Of a DNA stretch of 64,000 bases, positions 17,978-28,420 are shown piece after piece. The stretch is from positions 1-64,000 of the forward strand of contig NZ_BJUA01000014.1 in the NCBI RefSeq assembly GCF_007989825.1, read 5' to 3'. The DNA is from Cellulomonas persica. Its GTDB lineage: Bacteria > Actinomycetota > Actinomycetes > Actinomycetales > Cellulomonadaceae. Position 1 is the first letter of the stretch; each line of letters starts with the position of its first letter. The position numbers were made by a program, and so were the translations under genes. The notes beneath the pieces were generated by a model. The model searched no databases. It saw only the letters and a list, made by a program, of their open reading frames with translations, and was not told where the DNA came from.

Positions 17978-18343
17978 TCAGGGCTCGGTGGCGTAGTGGG
18001 CGATCTTGCCGTCGAGGACGTCGATCGCGGCGCGGATGCGCTCGACCTGGTCGAGCAGCTCGGTGCGTCGCCGCCGCAGGAACGCGACCCGGTCGTCGGC
18101 GCCGGCCTCCGCGCGCAGGAGCTCGGTGAAGCGGCGCAGGTCCGCGATGCCGAGCCCGGCGTCACGCAGGCACGTGACGATCCCGATCCAGGCGACGTCG
18201 TCCTCGTCGTACCGGCGCTGCCCGCCCGCCGAGCGCCCGACGGGACCGACCAGGCCCTCCCGCTCGTAGTAGCGCAGCGTGTCCAGGCTCAGGCCCGTGC
18301 GCTGGGCGACCTCACCCGGTGCGTACCCCGTCACGGCGGTCAT
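17978..18343 (-). CDS. MerR family transcriptional regulator
   Basis: A 121-residue regulator: MerR winged helix at the N terminus (YAPGEVAQRTGLSLDTLRYYEREGLV, then GGQRRYDEDDVAWI) and the dimerisation coiled coil (RRRTELLDQVERIRAAIDVLDGKIAHYA). No cysteine cluster for metal or redox sensing follows the coil, so it may sense an organic molecule or electrophile. GAAGGAGTG precedes the ATG. It lies 29 bp after the aldo/keto reductase on the same strand, and that operon starts with a promoter of exact MerR geometry; it is therefore the likely regulator of its own operon. Confidence 0.9.
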   Translation of the reverse strand: MTAVTGYAPGEVAQRTGLSLDTLRYYEREGLVGPVGRSAGGQRRYDEDDVAWIGIVTCLRDAGLGIADLRRFTELLRAEAGADDRVAFLRRRRTELLDQVERIRAAIDVLDGKIAHYATEP

Positions 18344-18372
18344 GGTGCCACTCCTTCCCGGTGCGTCGGTGC

Positions 18373-19326
18373 TCAGGCGGGCTCGTTGAGGCGGTCGCGC
18401 GTCTCGGGCGACAGGTCGAGGTCGCGTGCCGCCATCGCCTCGGTGAGCTGCTCGACCGAGCTGACGCCCAGGATCGGCTGGACGCCCTGGTCCAGCAACC
18501 AGGCGAGGACCACCTGGTTACGCGTGACGCCGAGCTCGTCGGACACCTGCGCGAGGACCTCGAGGCGGCGGTGCGTGCCCGGGTGGTCGTAGCCCTCGGA
18601 CAGCGGGCGGTCGGGGCGCACGTACGCGCCCGTGAGCAGCGGCGAGTACGCCCACACGTCGAGGCCCTCGGTGCGCGCGTGGTCGAGCTGGTCGCGTTCG
18701 GCGTGCACGTGACCGCCCTCCGGCAGCGTCACGCCGGGCCGCGGGACCACGTACGAGTAGCGCAGCTGCACGGCCGTCCACGGCTCGACGCCCTGCTCGC
18801 GGGCGATCGCACGCGCCTGCTCGACGCGCCACGCGGCGTGGTTCGAGGCTCCGAGGCGCTGGACGCGGCCGTCGGCGACGAGCGCGCCGAACGCCTCGAC
18901 GGTCTCGGCGAGCGGCACGGTCCGGTCCTCGGCGTGGGCCCACAGCAGGTCGACCGAGTCGAGCCCGAGCCGGTCGAGCGACGCGGCGAACCCGTGTGCG
19001 ATCGCGTCGGCCGACAGGCCCTCCGCCGACGACGGCCACTCGTGCGGCACGAGCGGCTGGTGACGCACCTTCGTCGCGAGGCGCACGCGCTCGCGCATCC
19101 CGGGCCGTGCCGCGAACCAGCGGCCGAGCACGCGCTCGCTCTGCCCGCCGACGCCCGACGGGTCCTCCCAGAACGCGTAGCAGTTGGCCGTGTCGATCCA
19201 GCGGCCGCCGAGGTCGACGAACGCGTCGAGCAGGTCGAACGACAGCGCGTCGTCGGCGCGCGTGCCGAAGTACATGGCGCCGAGCACGGGCTCGACGCTG
19301 CGGGTGTCCGTCCGGTTCTTCTCCAT
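18373..19326 (-). CDS. Aldo/keto reductase
   Basis: A 317-residue TIM-barrel NAD(P)H-dependent reductase. Visible landmarks are GAMYFGTRADD at the first strand, FVDLGGRWIDTANCYAFWED with the catalytic Asp and Tyr, ATKVRHQPL with Lys, DLLWAHAED with His, GASNHAAW, YSYVVPR and the NADP-binding C terminus (LDQGVQPILGVSSVEQLTEAM). The cytosolic enzyme would reduce reactive aldehydes or ketones. The ATG at 19326 is only seven bases after a -10 box and has no Shine-Dalgarno. It is cotranscribed with merR downstream, which fits an inducible detoxification unit. Confidence 0.9.
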   Translation of the reverse strand: MEKNRTDTRSVEPVLGAMYFGTRADDALSFDLLDAFVDLGGRWIDTANCYAFWEDPSGVGGQSERVLGRWFAARPGMRERVRLATKVRHQPLVPHEWPSSAEGLSADAIAHGFAASLDRLGLDSVDLLWAHAEDRTVPLAETVEAFGALVADGRVQRLGASNHAAWRVEQARAIAREQGVEPWTAVQLRYSYVVPRPGVTLPEGGHVHAERDQLDHARTEGLDVWAYSPLLTGAYVRPDRPLSEGYDHPGTHRRLEVLAQVSDELGVTRNQVVLAWLLDQGVQPILGVSSVEQLTEAMAARDLDLSPETRDRLNEPA

Positions 19327-19333
19327 GACGACG

Positions 19334-19364
19334 AGCCTGCAACCTGGAGCGCGCTCCAGGTCAA
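19334..19364 (-). promoter_or_regulatory. MerR-type promoter of the aldo/keto reductase-merR operon
   Basis: On the complement strand TTGACC (-35) and CAGGCT (-10) are separated by exactly 19 bp, the overlong spacing that MerR proteins correct by twisting DNA. The spacer contains most of a perfect 20-bp palindrome (ACCTGGAGCG and its complement, 19342-19361). The -10 ends seven bases before the ATG. Confidence 0.88.
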
Positions 19365-19486
19365 GCGCTCGCGCGGGACGGTCGCGAGCGAGTTCGTCGG
19401 CCGGTGCCGCGCGCGCCGGCGACGACGCGCGTCGTCGCGCGCGGCCTCGTCGTCGCACGCGCGTCGTGCACGTGGCCTCGTCGGAC

Positions 19487-19528
19487 GACGAACGCCCCTG
19501 CGCCCGAGGTGGGCGAGGGGCGTTCGTC
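19487..19528 (-). terminator. Hairpin terminator downstream of glgP
   Basis: GACGAACGCCCCT pairs with AGGGGCGTTCGTC over 13 bp, with a further inner CGCCC/GGGCG pairing. It begins eight bases after the glgP stop codon. Confidence 0.8.
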
Positions 19529-19536
19529 GGGACGGC

Positions 19537-22014
<2,478 letters not shown>

Positions 22015-22052
22015 ACACCCACCGTAGCCAGGGTGTGTGTCCCATGAGTGAC

Positions 22053-22064
22053 GCAAACGCTTGC
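22053..22064. promoter_or_regulatory. LacI-like operator upstream of glgP
   Basis: GCAAACGCTTGC has the GCAA-N4-TTGC arms and central AACGCTT of LacI-family sites and lies at about -39 to -50 from the inferred glgP transcription start. A direct repeat of CTTGC follows (CTTGCAATTCTTGCG), reminiscent of the CTTGCAG repeats I recall for Streptomyces MalR sites. Confidence 0.55.
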
Positions 22065-22149
22065 AATTCTTGCGAATGATCGTGAGACGTCGGTCATCTT
22101 CACCCACTCGGGCGACCAAGGTCCCGGGTGACGAACCGACCAGACCGAC

Positions 22150-22186
22150 GAAAAACGGCCCCTCACCGTCTCCGGTGAAGGGCCGT
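22150..22186 (-). terminator. Intrinsic terminator of tRNA-Arg with U-tract
   Basis: On the complement strand ACGGCCC-N18-GGGCCGT forms an extended stem with inner CACCGG/CCGGTG-like pairing, followed by TTTTT. It is the only hairpin in the window with a classic U-tract, and it starts eight bases after the tRNA 3' end. Confidence 0.85.
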
Positions 22187-22193
22187 CATCCTG

Positions 22194-22266
22194 CGCGCCC
22201 GAAGGGACTCGAACCCCCAACCTTCTGATCCGTAGTCAGATGCTCTATCCATTGAGCTACGGGCGC
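22194..22266 (-). tRNA. tRNA-Arg (anticodon ACG)
   Basis: The 73-base gene folds with acceptor GCGCCCG/CGGGCGC, a D-arm (AGCTC...GAGC), anticodon stem TCTGA/TCAGA with loop CTACGGA giving anticodon ACG (read as ICG for CGU/CGC/CGA), and a T-arm with GGTTCGAGTCC. The discriminator is G and CCA is not encoded. Confidence 0.97.
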
Positions 22267-22417
22267 ACGACCCTCGCGGGCCGGAAGAGACGATACAGGT
22301 CCGGGGCCGGGACGCCCAAACCGAGCCGACGTGACGCTGCGCACCCGCCCTGGCCTGGCCGGCTCGCGCGCGGGTATGCGGTGGCCGCCGCGCACGCGAC
22401 CGCGAGACGATGAGCGC

Positions 22418-22876
22418 ATGAGCACCCCGACCCTGGACCGTCTGACCGCCGACCTCACCACCGCCATGAAGGCGCGCGACACCGCCCGCACGAGCGTGCT
22501 GCGGCAGGTGATCGCCGCGGTGCGCGCCGAGGAGAAGTCGGGGTCCACGGTCAAGGAGCTCACCGAGGACGACGTGCTCGCCGTGCTCAACCGCGAGGTC
22601 AAGAAGCGCCGCGAGAGCGCGCAGATCTACACCGACGCGAACGCCCCCGAGCGCGCCGCGAACGAGACCGCCGAGGCCGACGCGATCGAGGCGTACCTGC
22701 CGGCCCGCCTGTCCGACGACGAGCTGCAGTCGCTGGTCACGGCCGTCGTCGCCGACCTCGGCGCGACGAGCATGAAGGACATGGGCGCGGTGATGAAGGA
22801 GGCCACGTCGCGCGCCGGCCTGGCCGCCGACGGCAAGAAGCTCTCCACCCTGGTCCGCGCGTCCCTCACCGCCTGA
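22418..22876 (+). CDS. GatB/YqeY domain-containing protein
   Basis: A 152-residue protein consisting of a stand-alone YqeY domain, related to the tRNA-binding C terminus of the amidotransferase subunit GatB. Conserved features are LTADLTTAMKARDTARTSVLRQVIAAV, the KKRRESAQIYTDA helix, EAYLPARLSDDEL and the final KDMGAVMKEA segment. A tRNA-related role is suspected for the family but unproven. The ATG 22418 follows GACGAT by six bases with no Shine-Dalgarno. Its 3' end faces the monooxygenase gene across a large hairpin. Confidence 0.93.
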   Translation: MSTPTLDRLTADLTTAMKARDTARTSVLRQVIAAVRAEEKSGSTVKELTEDDVLAVLNREVKKRRESAQIYTDANAPERAANETAEADAIEAYLPARLSDDELQSLVTAVVADLGATSMKDMGAVMKEATSRAGLAADGKKLSTLVRASLTA

Positions 22877-22894
22877 CCGCACCGTGCGGCCGCT

Positions 22895-22939
22895 TGTGGG
22901 TGGAGATGCGCTCGCTGAGCGAGCGGTTCTCCACCCACA
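22895..22939. terminator. Bidirectional hairpin between yqeY-like and monooxygenase genes
   Basis: TGTGGGTGGAGA pairs with TCTCCACCCACA over 12 bp, enclosing an inner perfect CGCTCGCT/AGCGAGCG stem. It lies 18 bp after the YqeY stop and 42 bp after the end of the convergent gene, so it can serve both. Confidence 0.8.
22898..22936. repeat. Dispersed palindrome family 1, copy 3
   Basis: GGGTGG-N5-CGCTCGCT-G-AGCGAGCG-N5-CCACCC repeats the exact architecture of the element at 8835-8873, 14 kb away, with conserved arms and variable internal loops. Confidence 0.75.
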
Positions 22940-22981
22940 GCGGGACCGGCAGCGCGTGCGCGTGTGCCGTGGCGGCGCGGG

Positions 22982-24133
22982 TCAGGTGGCGAGGAGGGCT
23001 CGGGCGCGGGGGGCGACCTCGGTGCCGTAGAGGTGGATCGCGCGCACGAGGTGCTCGTGCGGGAGCGGGCCGTGCGCGTACTTGAGGTCGAACCGCTGCA
23101 CGCCCAGCGTGCGCACCACGTCGGCGATCCGCCGCGCCACGGTGTCGGGTGAGCCGACGAACAGGGCGCCCTCGTCGGCCTCGGCCTCGAAGTCGTCGCG
23201 GGTCATCGGCGGCCAGCCCCGCTCCGCACCGATGCGGTCACGGTTGGCCTTGAAGTGCGGGAACAGCAGCTCGCGCGCCTCGTCGTCGGACTCCGCGACG
23301 AACCCCGGCGAGTGCACCCCCACGGGCGGCACCACGGCGTCCGCACCGTTCAGCTCGCGCACCGCCCGGTGGAACAGCTCGACGAACGGCGCGAACCGCG
23401 CGGGCGCCCCGCCGATGATCGCGAGCATGAGCGGCAGCCCGTGCCGCGCGGTGCGCACCACGGACTCGGGCGTCCCGCCGACCCCGACCCACACCGGCAA
23501 CGTGCCGCGCTGGGTCGTCGGCCACGCTCGTCGGCCCGACAGCGGTGCACGCGTGCGGCCCTCCCACGTGACCGGCCCCTCCGAGCGCAGCCGCACCAGG
23601 AGGTCGAGCTTCTCCTCGAACAGCTCGTCGTAGTCGGCCAGGTCGTAGCCGAACAACGGGAACGACTCGACGAACGACCCTCGCCCCACCTGGATCTCCG
23701 CACGCCCGCCCGAGATCCCGTCGAGCGTCGCGAAGCGCTCGTAGACGCGCACGGGATCGTCCGACGAGAGCACGGTGACGGCCGAGCCGAGCGTCACGTG
23801 CTGCGTGCGGGCGGCGATCGCGGCGAGCACCACGTCGGGCGACGACACCGCGAAGTCGTCGCGGTGGTGCTCCCCGACCGAGAAGTGGTCGACACCCGCG
23901 CGGTCCGCGGCCACGCCCTGCTCGACGACGTCACGCAGCACCTGGTGCTGCGGCACCGGCCGACCGTCGCTCGTCCTGGTCACGTCCCCGAACGTGTCGA
24001 GCCCGAACGTCACCCGCACCGCTCCCGGCCCCCGCCCGGCCTCCGCACCCTCCGTCGGCGGCCCAGCCTGCCCGCCATCCGTTTGCTGCCCAGCCTCCGG
24101 CGCCGTCTGAGCGCCGCCCGTCTGATCCGCCAT
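22982..24133 (-). CDS. LLM class (luciferase-like) flavin-dependent oxidoreductase
   Basis: A 383-residue TIM-barrel FMN/F420 monooxygenase-type enzyme. The first 40 residues are Gln/Gly/Ala-rich and probably disordered; the barrel starts at VRVTFGLDTFGD. Recognisable blocks are FSVGEHHRDDFAVSSPDVVLAAIAARTQ, LGSAVTVLSSDDPVRVYE, RAEIQVGRGSF and VGSPDTVARRIADVV near the C terminus. The ATG 24133 is preceded by GGAGGTGA. Substrate and flavin preference cannot be determined. Confidence 0.88.
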   Translation of the reverse strand: MADQTGGAQTAPEAGQQTDGGQAGPPTEGAEAGRGPGAVRVTFGLDTFGDVTRTSDGRPVPQHQVLRDVVEQGVAADRAGVDHFSVGEHHRDDFAVSSPDVVLAAIAARTQHVTLGSAVTVLSSDDPVRVYERFATLDGISGGRAEIQVGRGSFVESFPLFGYDLADYDELFEEKLDLLVRLRSEGPVTWEGRTRAPLSGRRAWPTTQRGTLPVWVGVGGTPESVVRTARHGLPLMLAIIGGAPARFAPFVELFHRAVRELNGADAVVPPVGVHSPGFVAESDDEARELLFPHFKANRDRIGAERGWPPMTRDDFEAEADEGALFVGSPDTVARRIADVVRTLGVQRFDLKYAHGPLPHEHLVRAIHLYGTEVAPRARALLAT

Positions 24134-24205
24134 GCTCGTCACCTCCGCCCCAACATCCCACCGCACCCCCGCCTCCGCTCCTCGACCACCACCGAGGGCT
24201 GCAGC

Positions 24206-24254
24206 GATGGATGCAGGATCGACCGGCATCCAGGCCACGCAGGCTGCATCCATC
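24206..24254. repeat. Dispersed palindrome family 2, copy A
   Basis: GATGGATGCAG (24206-24216) and CTGCATCCATC (24244-24254) form perfect 11-bp arms around 27 bases that contain further CATCC and CTGCA partial copies. It sits just upstream of the monooxygenase gene. A related element with the same ten-base arms lies at 43070-43128. Confidence 0.7.
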
Positions 24255-24341
24255 CCTGCATCGAGCCTGCGGCGAGGGAGCCGGGACGAGCATCCGGCGC
24301 GCAGCGGGCGGCGCGCAGCGGGCGGTGAGGCCCCGTGCGGG

Positions 24342-25097
24342 TCAGGGTGTGGCGGGCGGGGGCGTCGGGTGCAGGGCGATGAGCCAGGACAGGTAGTGCT
24401 CCCGCACGGTGCCGCCCAGCTCGTCCACGGCGCGGGCGGCGGCGTCGACCTCGTCGGGGGTCCAGTCGCTGAACGTGGTGAACAGACGCCGGATCTGCTC
24501 GGTGCCCATGTCGACGTCCCACGCGAACCTGCGCACTTCAGCGATCTCGAACAGCCCCGAGCGCGTGAGCTCGGCGGCCGTCACGTCCACGTCCTCGGCG
24601 TCCGGACCCGGCCGGGGCGGGCGTGTGCGGGCGCGGGCGATCCCGTGGACCCGGTCGCGGAACGGCGTCCTGATCGACAGGTCGCCGAACACGTTCCGCC
24701 AGACGAGCAGCGCGCCGCCGGGCGCGAGCGCGTCGCGGACCTTCGGCAGCACCACGTCCAGGTCCAGCCAGTGGATCGACGTCGCGGCGACGACGAGGTC
24801 GAACGCGTCCTCGTCGAGATCCAGGTCCTCGGCGCGCCCGACGACGACCGTCGCGTCCGGGTGCGCCGCGTGCAGCCGGGCCGCGAGCTCCCGGCCGGGC
24901 TCGACGGCCGTGACGTGCAGACCGGCGGCGAGCATCGGGCCGGTGGCCTGACCGCTGCCGGCGCCGAGCTCCAGCACCCGCCGGCCGGGCACCAGGTACC
25001 CGCCGCTCTCGAGCGCAGCCCACAGCTCGCGCGGGTAGGGCGGACGCGCGTCGTCGTAGATCGCCGCGTGGCGCTCGAAGTGCCCCGGATCCACCAC
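24342..25097 (-). CDS. Class I SAM-dependent methyltransferase
   Basis: A 251-residue small-molecule methyltransferase of the UbiE/Methyltransf_11 type. Motif I is VLELGAGSGQATGPM, the acidic loop is VTAVEPGRELAARL, and motif post-I is FDLVVAATSIHWLDLD; the N-terminal FERHAAIYDDARPPYP is typical of the group. The substrate is unknown. GTG 25097 is supported by TACGCT six bases upstream and lack of a Shine-Dalgarno. Confidence 0.88.
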   Translation of the reverse strand: MVDPGHFERHAAIYDDARPPYPRELWAALESGGYLVPGRRVLELGAGSGQATGPMLAAGLHVTAVEPGRELAARLHAAHPDATVVVGRAEDLDLDEDAFDLVVAATSIHWLDLDVVLPKVRDALAPGGALLVWRNVFGDLSIRTPFRDRVHGIARARTRPPRPGPDAEDVDVTAAELTRSGLFEIAEVRRFAWDVDMGTEQIRRLFTTFSDWTPDEVDAAARAVDELGGTVREHYLSWLIALHPTPPPATP

Positions 25098-25136
25098 CCC
25101 GCGAGCGTACGACCACCACCGGACGAAGGTCGACGC

Positions 25137-25158
25137 GGGGGCCGGGGCGGGGACGGGG
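25137..25158 (+). other. G-quadruplex motif
   Basis: Four runs of four or five G separated by loops of 2, 1 and 2 bases (GGGGGCCGGGGCGGGGACGGGG minus two) lie on the + strand, about 30 bp upstream of the -10 box of the leftward methyltransferase gene and just after the end of the mutarotase-like gene. Confidence 0.6.
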
Positions 25159-25172
25159 AGCGCGGAGCCGGG

Positions 25173-26054
25173 CTAGAACGTGTAGGTGACGGTCCAGGTG
25201 GTGGGGGTGTCGGGCGGCAGGGTGAGCTCGAGGAACGGCTCGGCGGACACCGTGTAGTGGTTCCCCCAGACGACGAACTGGCCGGGCACGTAGCTCGTCG
25301 TCATCGTGATGCTGCCCAGGGCGTCGTGGCGGTGGACCAGTGTCAGCGGGGCGTCGGCCGTGTGGTCGACGAGCTGGTAGTGGCCCAGGTGCCCGGGCGC
25401 GAGCACGCGCCGGCGCACCGCACCCTCGTCGTCGACGAGGTACCCCTCGTTCTCGGGCACCGCGACGGGGAAGCTGGTCCGGAACAGCGCCTCGGACGAC
25501 GGCTGCGGGAAGAACGGGTGCGGGAACCAGCGCACGGGCAACGACGCCGGCACGTGACCGGCAATGACGCGCTCGTCGTGCACCGCGGGCTCGTCGTGCA
25601 CCGCAGCCTCGTCGTGCACCGTGGTGACCAGCTCGGTGACGGAGCGCAGCGTGCGCCCGTCGAGCGACACCGTGCGCACGAGGGCGATGTCGAGGCCCGC
25701 CCACGCGTGCGTGGTCCGGAAGGTCAGCGCGGCAGCCGCCTGCTCGACCGTCCAGGCGCACGGCTCGACGACGGCCGGCGCCTCGAGGTCGCAGACGCCC
25801 ACGCCGAGCAGCAGGGCGCGGTTCGGGTCGTCGGCGACCGGCACCGGGGCGAGCGCGAACGAGTCCGGGATGCCCTGGCCGTCGAACCAGTTGAACGAGT
25901 CCGGGTAGGTCGGGCCGGTCATGAGCGGTCCGAGGCGCGCGTCGTGGACCTGGAAGACGTACCCGCCCGTGCAGTAGCGCGGGCCGGTGAGGGCCTGGTC
26001 GGCGACGGGGTCGAGAACCTCGACCCGCAGCTCGTCGGTGAGCAGCTCGTACAT
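25173..26054 (-). CDS. Galactose-mutarotase-like beta-sandwich protein, function unknown
   Basis: A 293-residue cytosolic protein built almost entirely of beta-strands, with strands such as GYVFQVHDARLGPLMTGP, HAWAGLDIALVRTVSL and GNHYTVSAEPFLELTLPP. The overall pattern recalls the aldose-1-epimerase/galactose mutarotase superfamily (ring-shaped beta-sandwich, acidic residues on late strands), but I cannot point to its catalytic histidine pair with confidence. An 18-bp tandem repeat inside the gene encodes VHDEAA-VHDEPA-VHDE. GAGGAAGG lies three bases before the ATG at 26054. Confidence 0.72.
   Translation of the reverse strand: MYELLTDELRVEVLDPVADQALTGPRYCTGGYVFQVHDARLGPLMTGPTYPDSFNWFDGQGIPDSFALAPVPVADDPNRALLLGVGVCDLEAPAVVEPCAWTVEQAAAALTFRTTHAWAGLDIALVRTVSLDGRTLRSVTELVTTVHDEAAVHDEPAVHDERVIAGHVPASLPVRWFPHPFFPQPSSEALFRTSFPVAVPENEGYLVDDEGAVRRRVLAPGHLGHYQLVDHTADAPLTLVHRHDALGSITMTTSYVPGQFVVWGNHYTVSAEPFLELTLPPDTPTTWTVTYTF
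25571..25624. repeat. Three tandem 18-bp units within the mutarotase-like gene
   Basis: Three copies of an 18-bp unit (core ctcgtcgtgcaccgc) run in tandem and encode a six-residue Val-His-Asp-Glu repeat in a surface loop. The copies differ at only a few positions, so the array is probably recent and length-variable. Confidence 0.8.
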
Positions 26055-26319
26055 GGGCCTTCCTCGGCCGGACGGTGGGGCGTTGGCACCGTATCGGTCG
26101 CGGACCACGCGCACGCGGCAGCACACTCCGCCGCGGCGCACCGGCGTCCGCTCGCGGTGACGCCGGGACGACGACGTGACGGCGCGGAGCGGGCGGCGAC
26201 GCCCGGCCCGCGCACGGTTCCGACGTGGTCCGGACAGACGACGACCCGGGCCTTGGGGCCGTCTCGCGGCACCGGTGACCCGGGTCGGGAGCGTCGGCTC
26301 TCACCGACCACTCACTCGG

Positions 26320-26409
26320 CGGAGACGGTGGGATTTGAACCCACGGAAGGGTTGACCCCTTCACGGCCTTAGCAGGGCCGCGCACTAGACCTGGCTATGC
26401 GACGTCTCC
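26320..26409 (-). tRNA. tRNA-Ser (anticodon GCU)
   Basis: The 90-base class II tRNA has acceptor GGAGACG/CGTCTCC, an anticodon stem CGGCC/GGCCG with loop CTGCTAA giving anticodon GCU, a long variable arm (GAAGGGGTCAACCCTTC) and T-arm GGTTCAAATCC. The discriminator is G; CCA is not encoded. Confidence 0.97.
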
Positions 26410-26471
26410 AAGTGCGCACAGGCTACCCGGCCAGGTCGTCGGGGACCAAAGCGCGTCCGGGACGGGGTCGC

Positions 26472-27764
26472 TCAGCGGTCGAAAGCCCAGGTCCGGTCGG
26501 TGAGCATCCGGGCCACCGCGAGGCCGATCGACAGCGCGATCACCACGAGCGCCGCCTGCACGCCGTATGCGAGGGCCTGCAGCGTCTGGCCATCGGTGAG
26601 GTGGAACACCGCCCGGTACGCGAGCACGCCGGGGACCATGATGACGACCGCGGGGACCGCCACGGTCACGCGCGGGATGTCGAGCCGCGGGGCCAGGTAG
26701 GCGGCGAGCAGGCCGACGACGAGCGCGGCGATGGCCGCGGCGGCCTGCGCGACCACACCCTCCCCGACGAGGAAGAGCCGCCCGACGTTCGCGACCATCC
26801 CGATCGTCGCCGCGAGCAGGGCCATGGGCCACGGACTGTTGAACATGAGCGCGAAGCCCAGCACCCCCAGGAAGCTCGCGACGAACCGCAGCGTCCACAG
26901 CGCGGCGGGCTCGAGCGCGGGCGGCGGGGGCGGGTCGGGCTGCAGGCCGACGATCGACGACACGGCCCACACCGCGAGCGCGGCGGACGTGAGGATCATC
27001 AACGCGTACGTGAGCCGGGACAGGCCGGCGGAGAAGTCGAGCCGTGCCAGGTCGAGCGCACCGGCGACGAGCGGGAACCCGGGGATCAGGAACAGCACCG
27101 ACGAGACGTACCCCGCCTCGTGCCGGGTGGAGATCGCACCGAGCTCGTGCAGGCCGGTGACCAGGCCCAGGTACGTGAAGCACGCGAGGGCCGCGGCGAG
27201 CATCGTCACGCCGAACGGGTTGTAGCCGCGGTGCAGCATCGCGCGACGCAGGAGCTGGCCGAGCCACGCCGCGACGAGCACGCCGCCGATCTCGACCGGT
27301 CCCCCGTTGTTGAGGAACGCGAACGCGGCACACGCGATGCCCGACCACAGCGCGTTGAGGAACGCGTTGTAGAGCGGCGGGCGGGCGGCGATCTCACCGA
27401 CCGCGTCGAGCACGTCGTCGACCGGGACCGGGACGCCGGTCTCGGCGTGCCGACGCTCGAACCGCGTGACCATGCGCTCGATCAGCGCGAGCCGGTCGGC
27501 GTTGACCCCGACCGCGCGGACCTCGGTGACCTCGGTGCGGAACGAGCGCTCCCGGTGCGAGGTCGTCGTGATCTCGGTGATGGTCACGTGCGCCTCGTGA
27601 CGCTCGACGCCCATCGCGCGGGCGATGCGCGCCATCGAGGCCTTGACGCGGTACGAGCCGGTCCCACCGGACAGGCTGAGCTTGCCGACCTGCAGCGCGG
27701 CGCCTGATCGTCGGATCAGGTCGAGCTCGTCGTCGTCGGGCTGAACGAGGCTGGGCGTGGACAC
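26472..27764 (-). CDS. Threonine/serine exporter, ThrE family
   Basis: About 430 residues, with the fused ThrE/YjjP-YjjB architecture: a soluble N-terminal domain (LIRRSGAALQVGKLSLSGGTGSYRVKASMARIARAMGV) followed by ten hydrophobic helices in two halves. FLIPGFPLVAGALDLARLDFSAGLSRL in the middle and VPAVVIMVPGVLAYRA near the end are the paired conserved PGF/PG loops. It would export threonine and serine driven by the proton gradient. An ATG at 27773 has no Shine-Dalgarno; the GTG at 27764 has CAAGAT seven bases upstream, so I prefer it, but either is possible. Confidence 0.88.
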   Translation of the reverse strand: MSTPSLVQPDDDELDLIRRSGAALQVGKLSLSGGTGSYRVKASMARIARAMGVERHEAHVTITEITTTSHRERSFRTEVTEVRAVGVNADRLALIERMVTRFERRHAETGVPVPVDDVLDAVGEIAARPPLYNAFLNALWSGIACAAFAFLNNGGPVEIGGVLVAAWLGQLLRRAMLHRGYNPFGVTMLAAALACFTYLGLVTGLHELGAISTRHEAGYVSSVLFLIPGFPLVAGALDLARLDFSAGLSRLTYALMILTSAALAVWAVSSIVGLQPDPPPPPALEPAALWTLRFVASFLGVLGFALMFNSPWPMALLAATIGMVANVGRLFLVGEGVVAQAAAAIAALVVGLLAAYLAPRLDIPRVTVAVPAVVIMVPGVLAYRAVFHLTDGQTLQALAYGVQAALVVIALSIGLAVARMLTDRTWAFDR

Positions 27765-27846
27765 GTGCCCCATCTTGACGCGCCGTGACGCGGACGGCTG
27801 GGCCGATCGGCCGGGGTCGACCGACGACCTTCGTCACAGCCGCGCG

Positions 27847-28239
27847 TCAGCCGCTCGTCGTGACGTCCCCGTCGACGTACTGCCAGCCGTCGGAGCCGCG
27901 CACGAACCGGCTGACCTCGTGCAACGACCCGCGGCCGCCCGGCCCGCGGTGGAACGCCTCGAACTCGACCGTGCCGTCGGTGTCGAACACGCCGCCCGCG
28001 CTCGTCGCGAGCACGTCCAGGCGGTACCAGCGCAGGTCGTCGTCGAGCTCGAGGTCCGCGGGGCGCGTGCGCGGGTGCCAGGTGCGCAGCAGGTAGTCCG
28101 CGTCGCCGACCGCGAACGCGCTGAACCGCGAGCGCATGAGCTGCTCGGCGGTGCCCGCGCGGGCCGTGCCGCGGTGCAGCGGGGCGCAGCAGTCCGCGTA
28201 CGTCAGGCCGCTCGAGCAGGGGCAGCGGGCGACGTCCAC
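27847..28239 (-). CDS. YchJ family (UPF0225) protein
   Basis: A 130-residue protein starting with an SEC-C-like zinc-binding motif (CPCSSGLTYADCC) followed by the YchJ fold (LMRSRFSAFAVGDADYLLRTWHP, FEAFHRG, SLHEVSRFVR). The family has an NTF2-like core and no established function. The GTG 28239 has GATACT six bases upstream and no Shine-Dalgarno. Confidence 0.92.
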   Translation of the reverse strand: MDVARCPCSSGLTYADCCAPLHRGTARAGTAEQLMRSRFSAFAVGDADYLLRTWHPRTRPADLELDDDLRWYRLDVLATSAGGVFDTDGTVEFEAFHRGPGGRGSLHEVSRFVRGSDGWQYVDGDVTTSG

Positions 28240-28420
28240 GGGCCCAGTATCGCCGTCCGTCGGACGGCGGGACGACGCGCATGCGGGTACGGCGCCCGGG
28301 GCAACAGTTCTGCTCTGAGGATATTGCCGTTGACCTGCACGGCGGTCCTGGAGTGTGCTCGGGACGTCCGACGAGGGTGGTTCAGCACCGGACGTCGAGA
28401 CGGGACGTATCAGGACATGT

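Noticed and set aside
22194-22266. tRNA-Arg as an integration site for a mobile element
   Set aside because: No integrase, no repeated tRNA 3' fragment and no change in gene character next to it; the same holds for the two tRNA-Ser genes.
24139-24522. Small proteins encoded across the TGGATGCAG palindromes (MQGWMQ/HPSLQPS peptides)
   Set aside because: The similar peptides at 24.2 and 43.1 kb come from the shared palindrome arms read in matching frames; there is no ribosome-binding site or conserved length.
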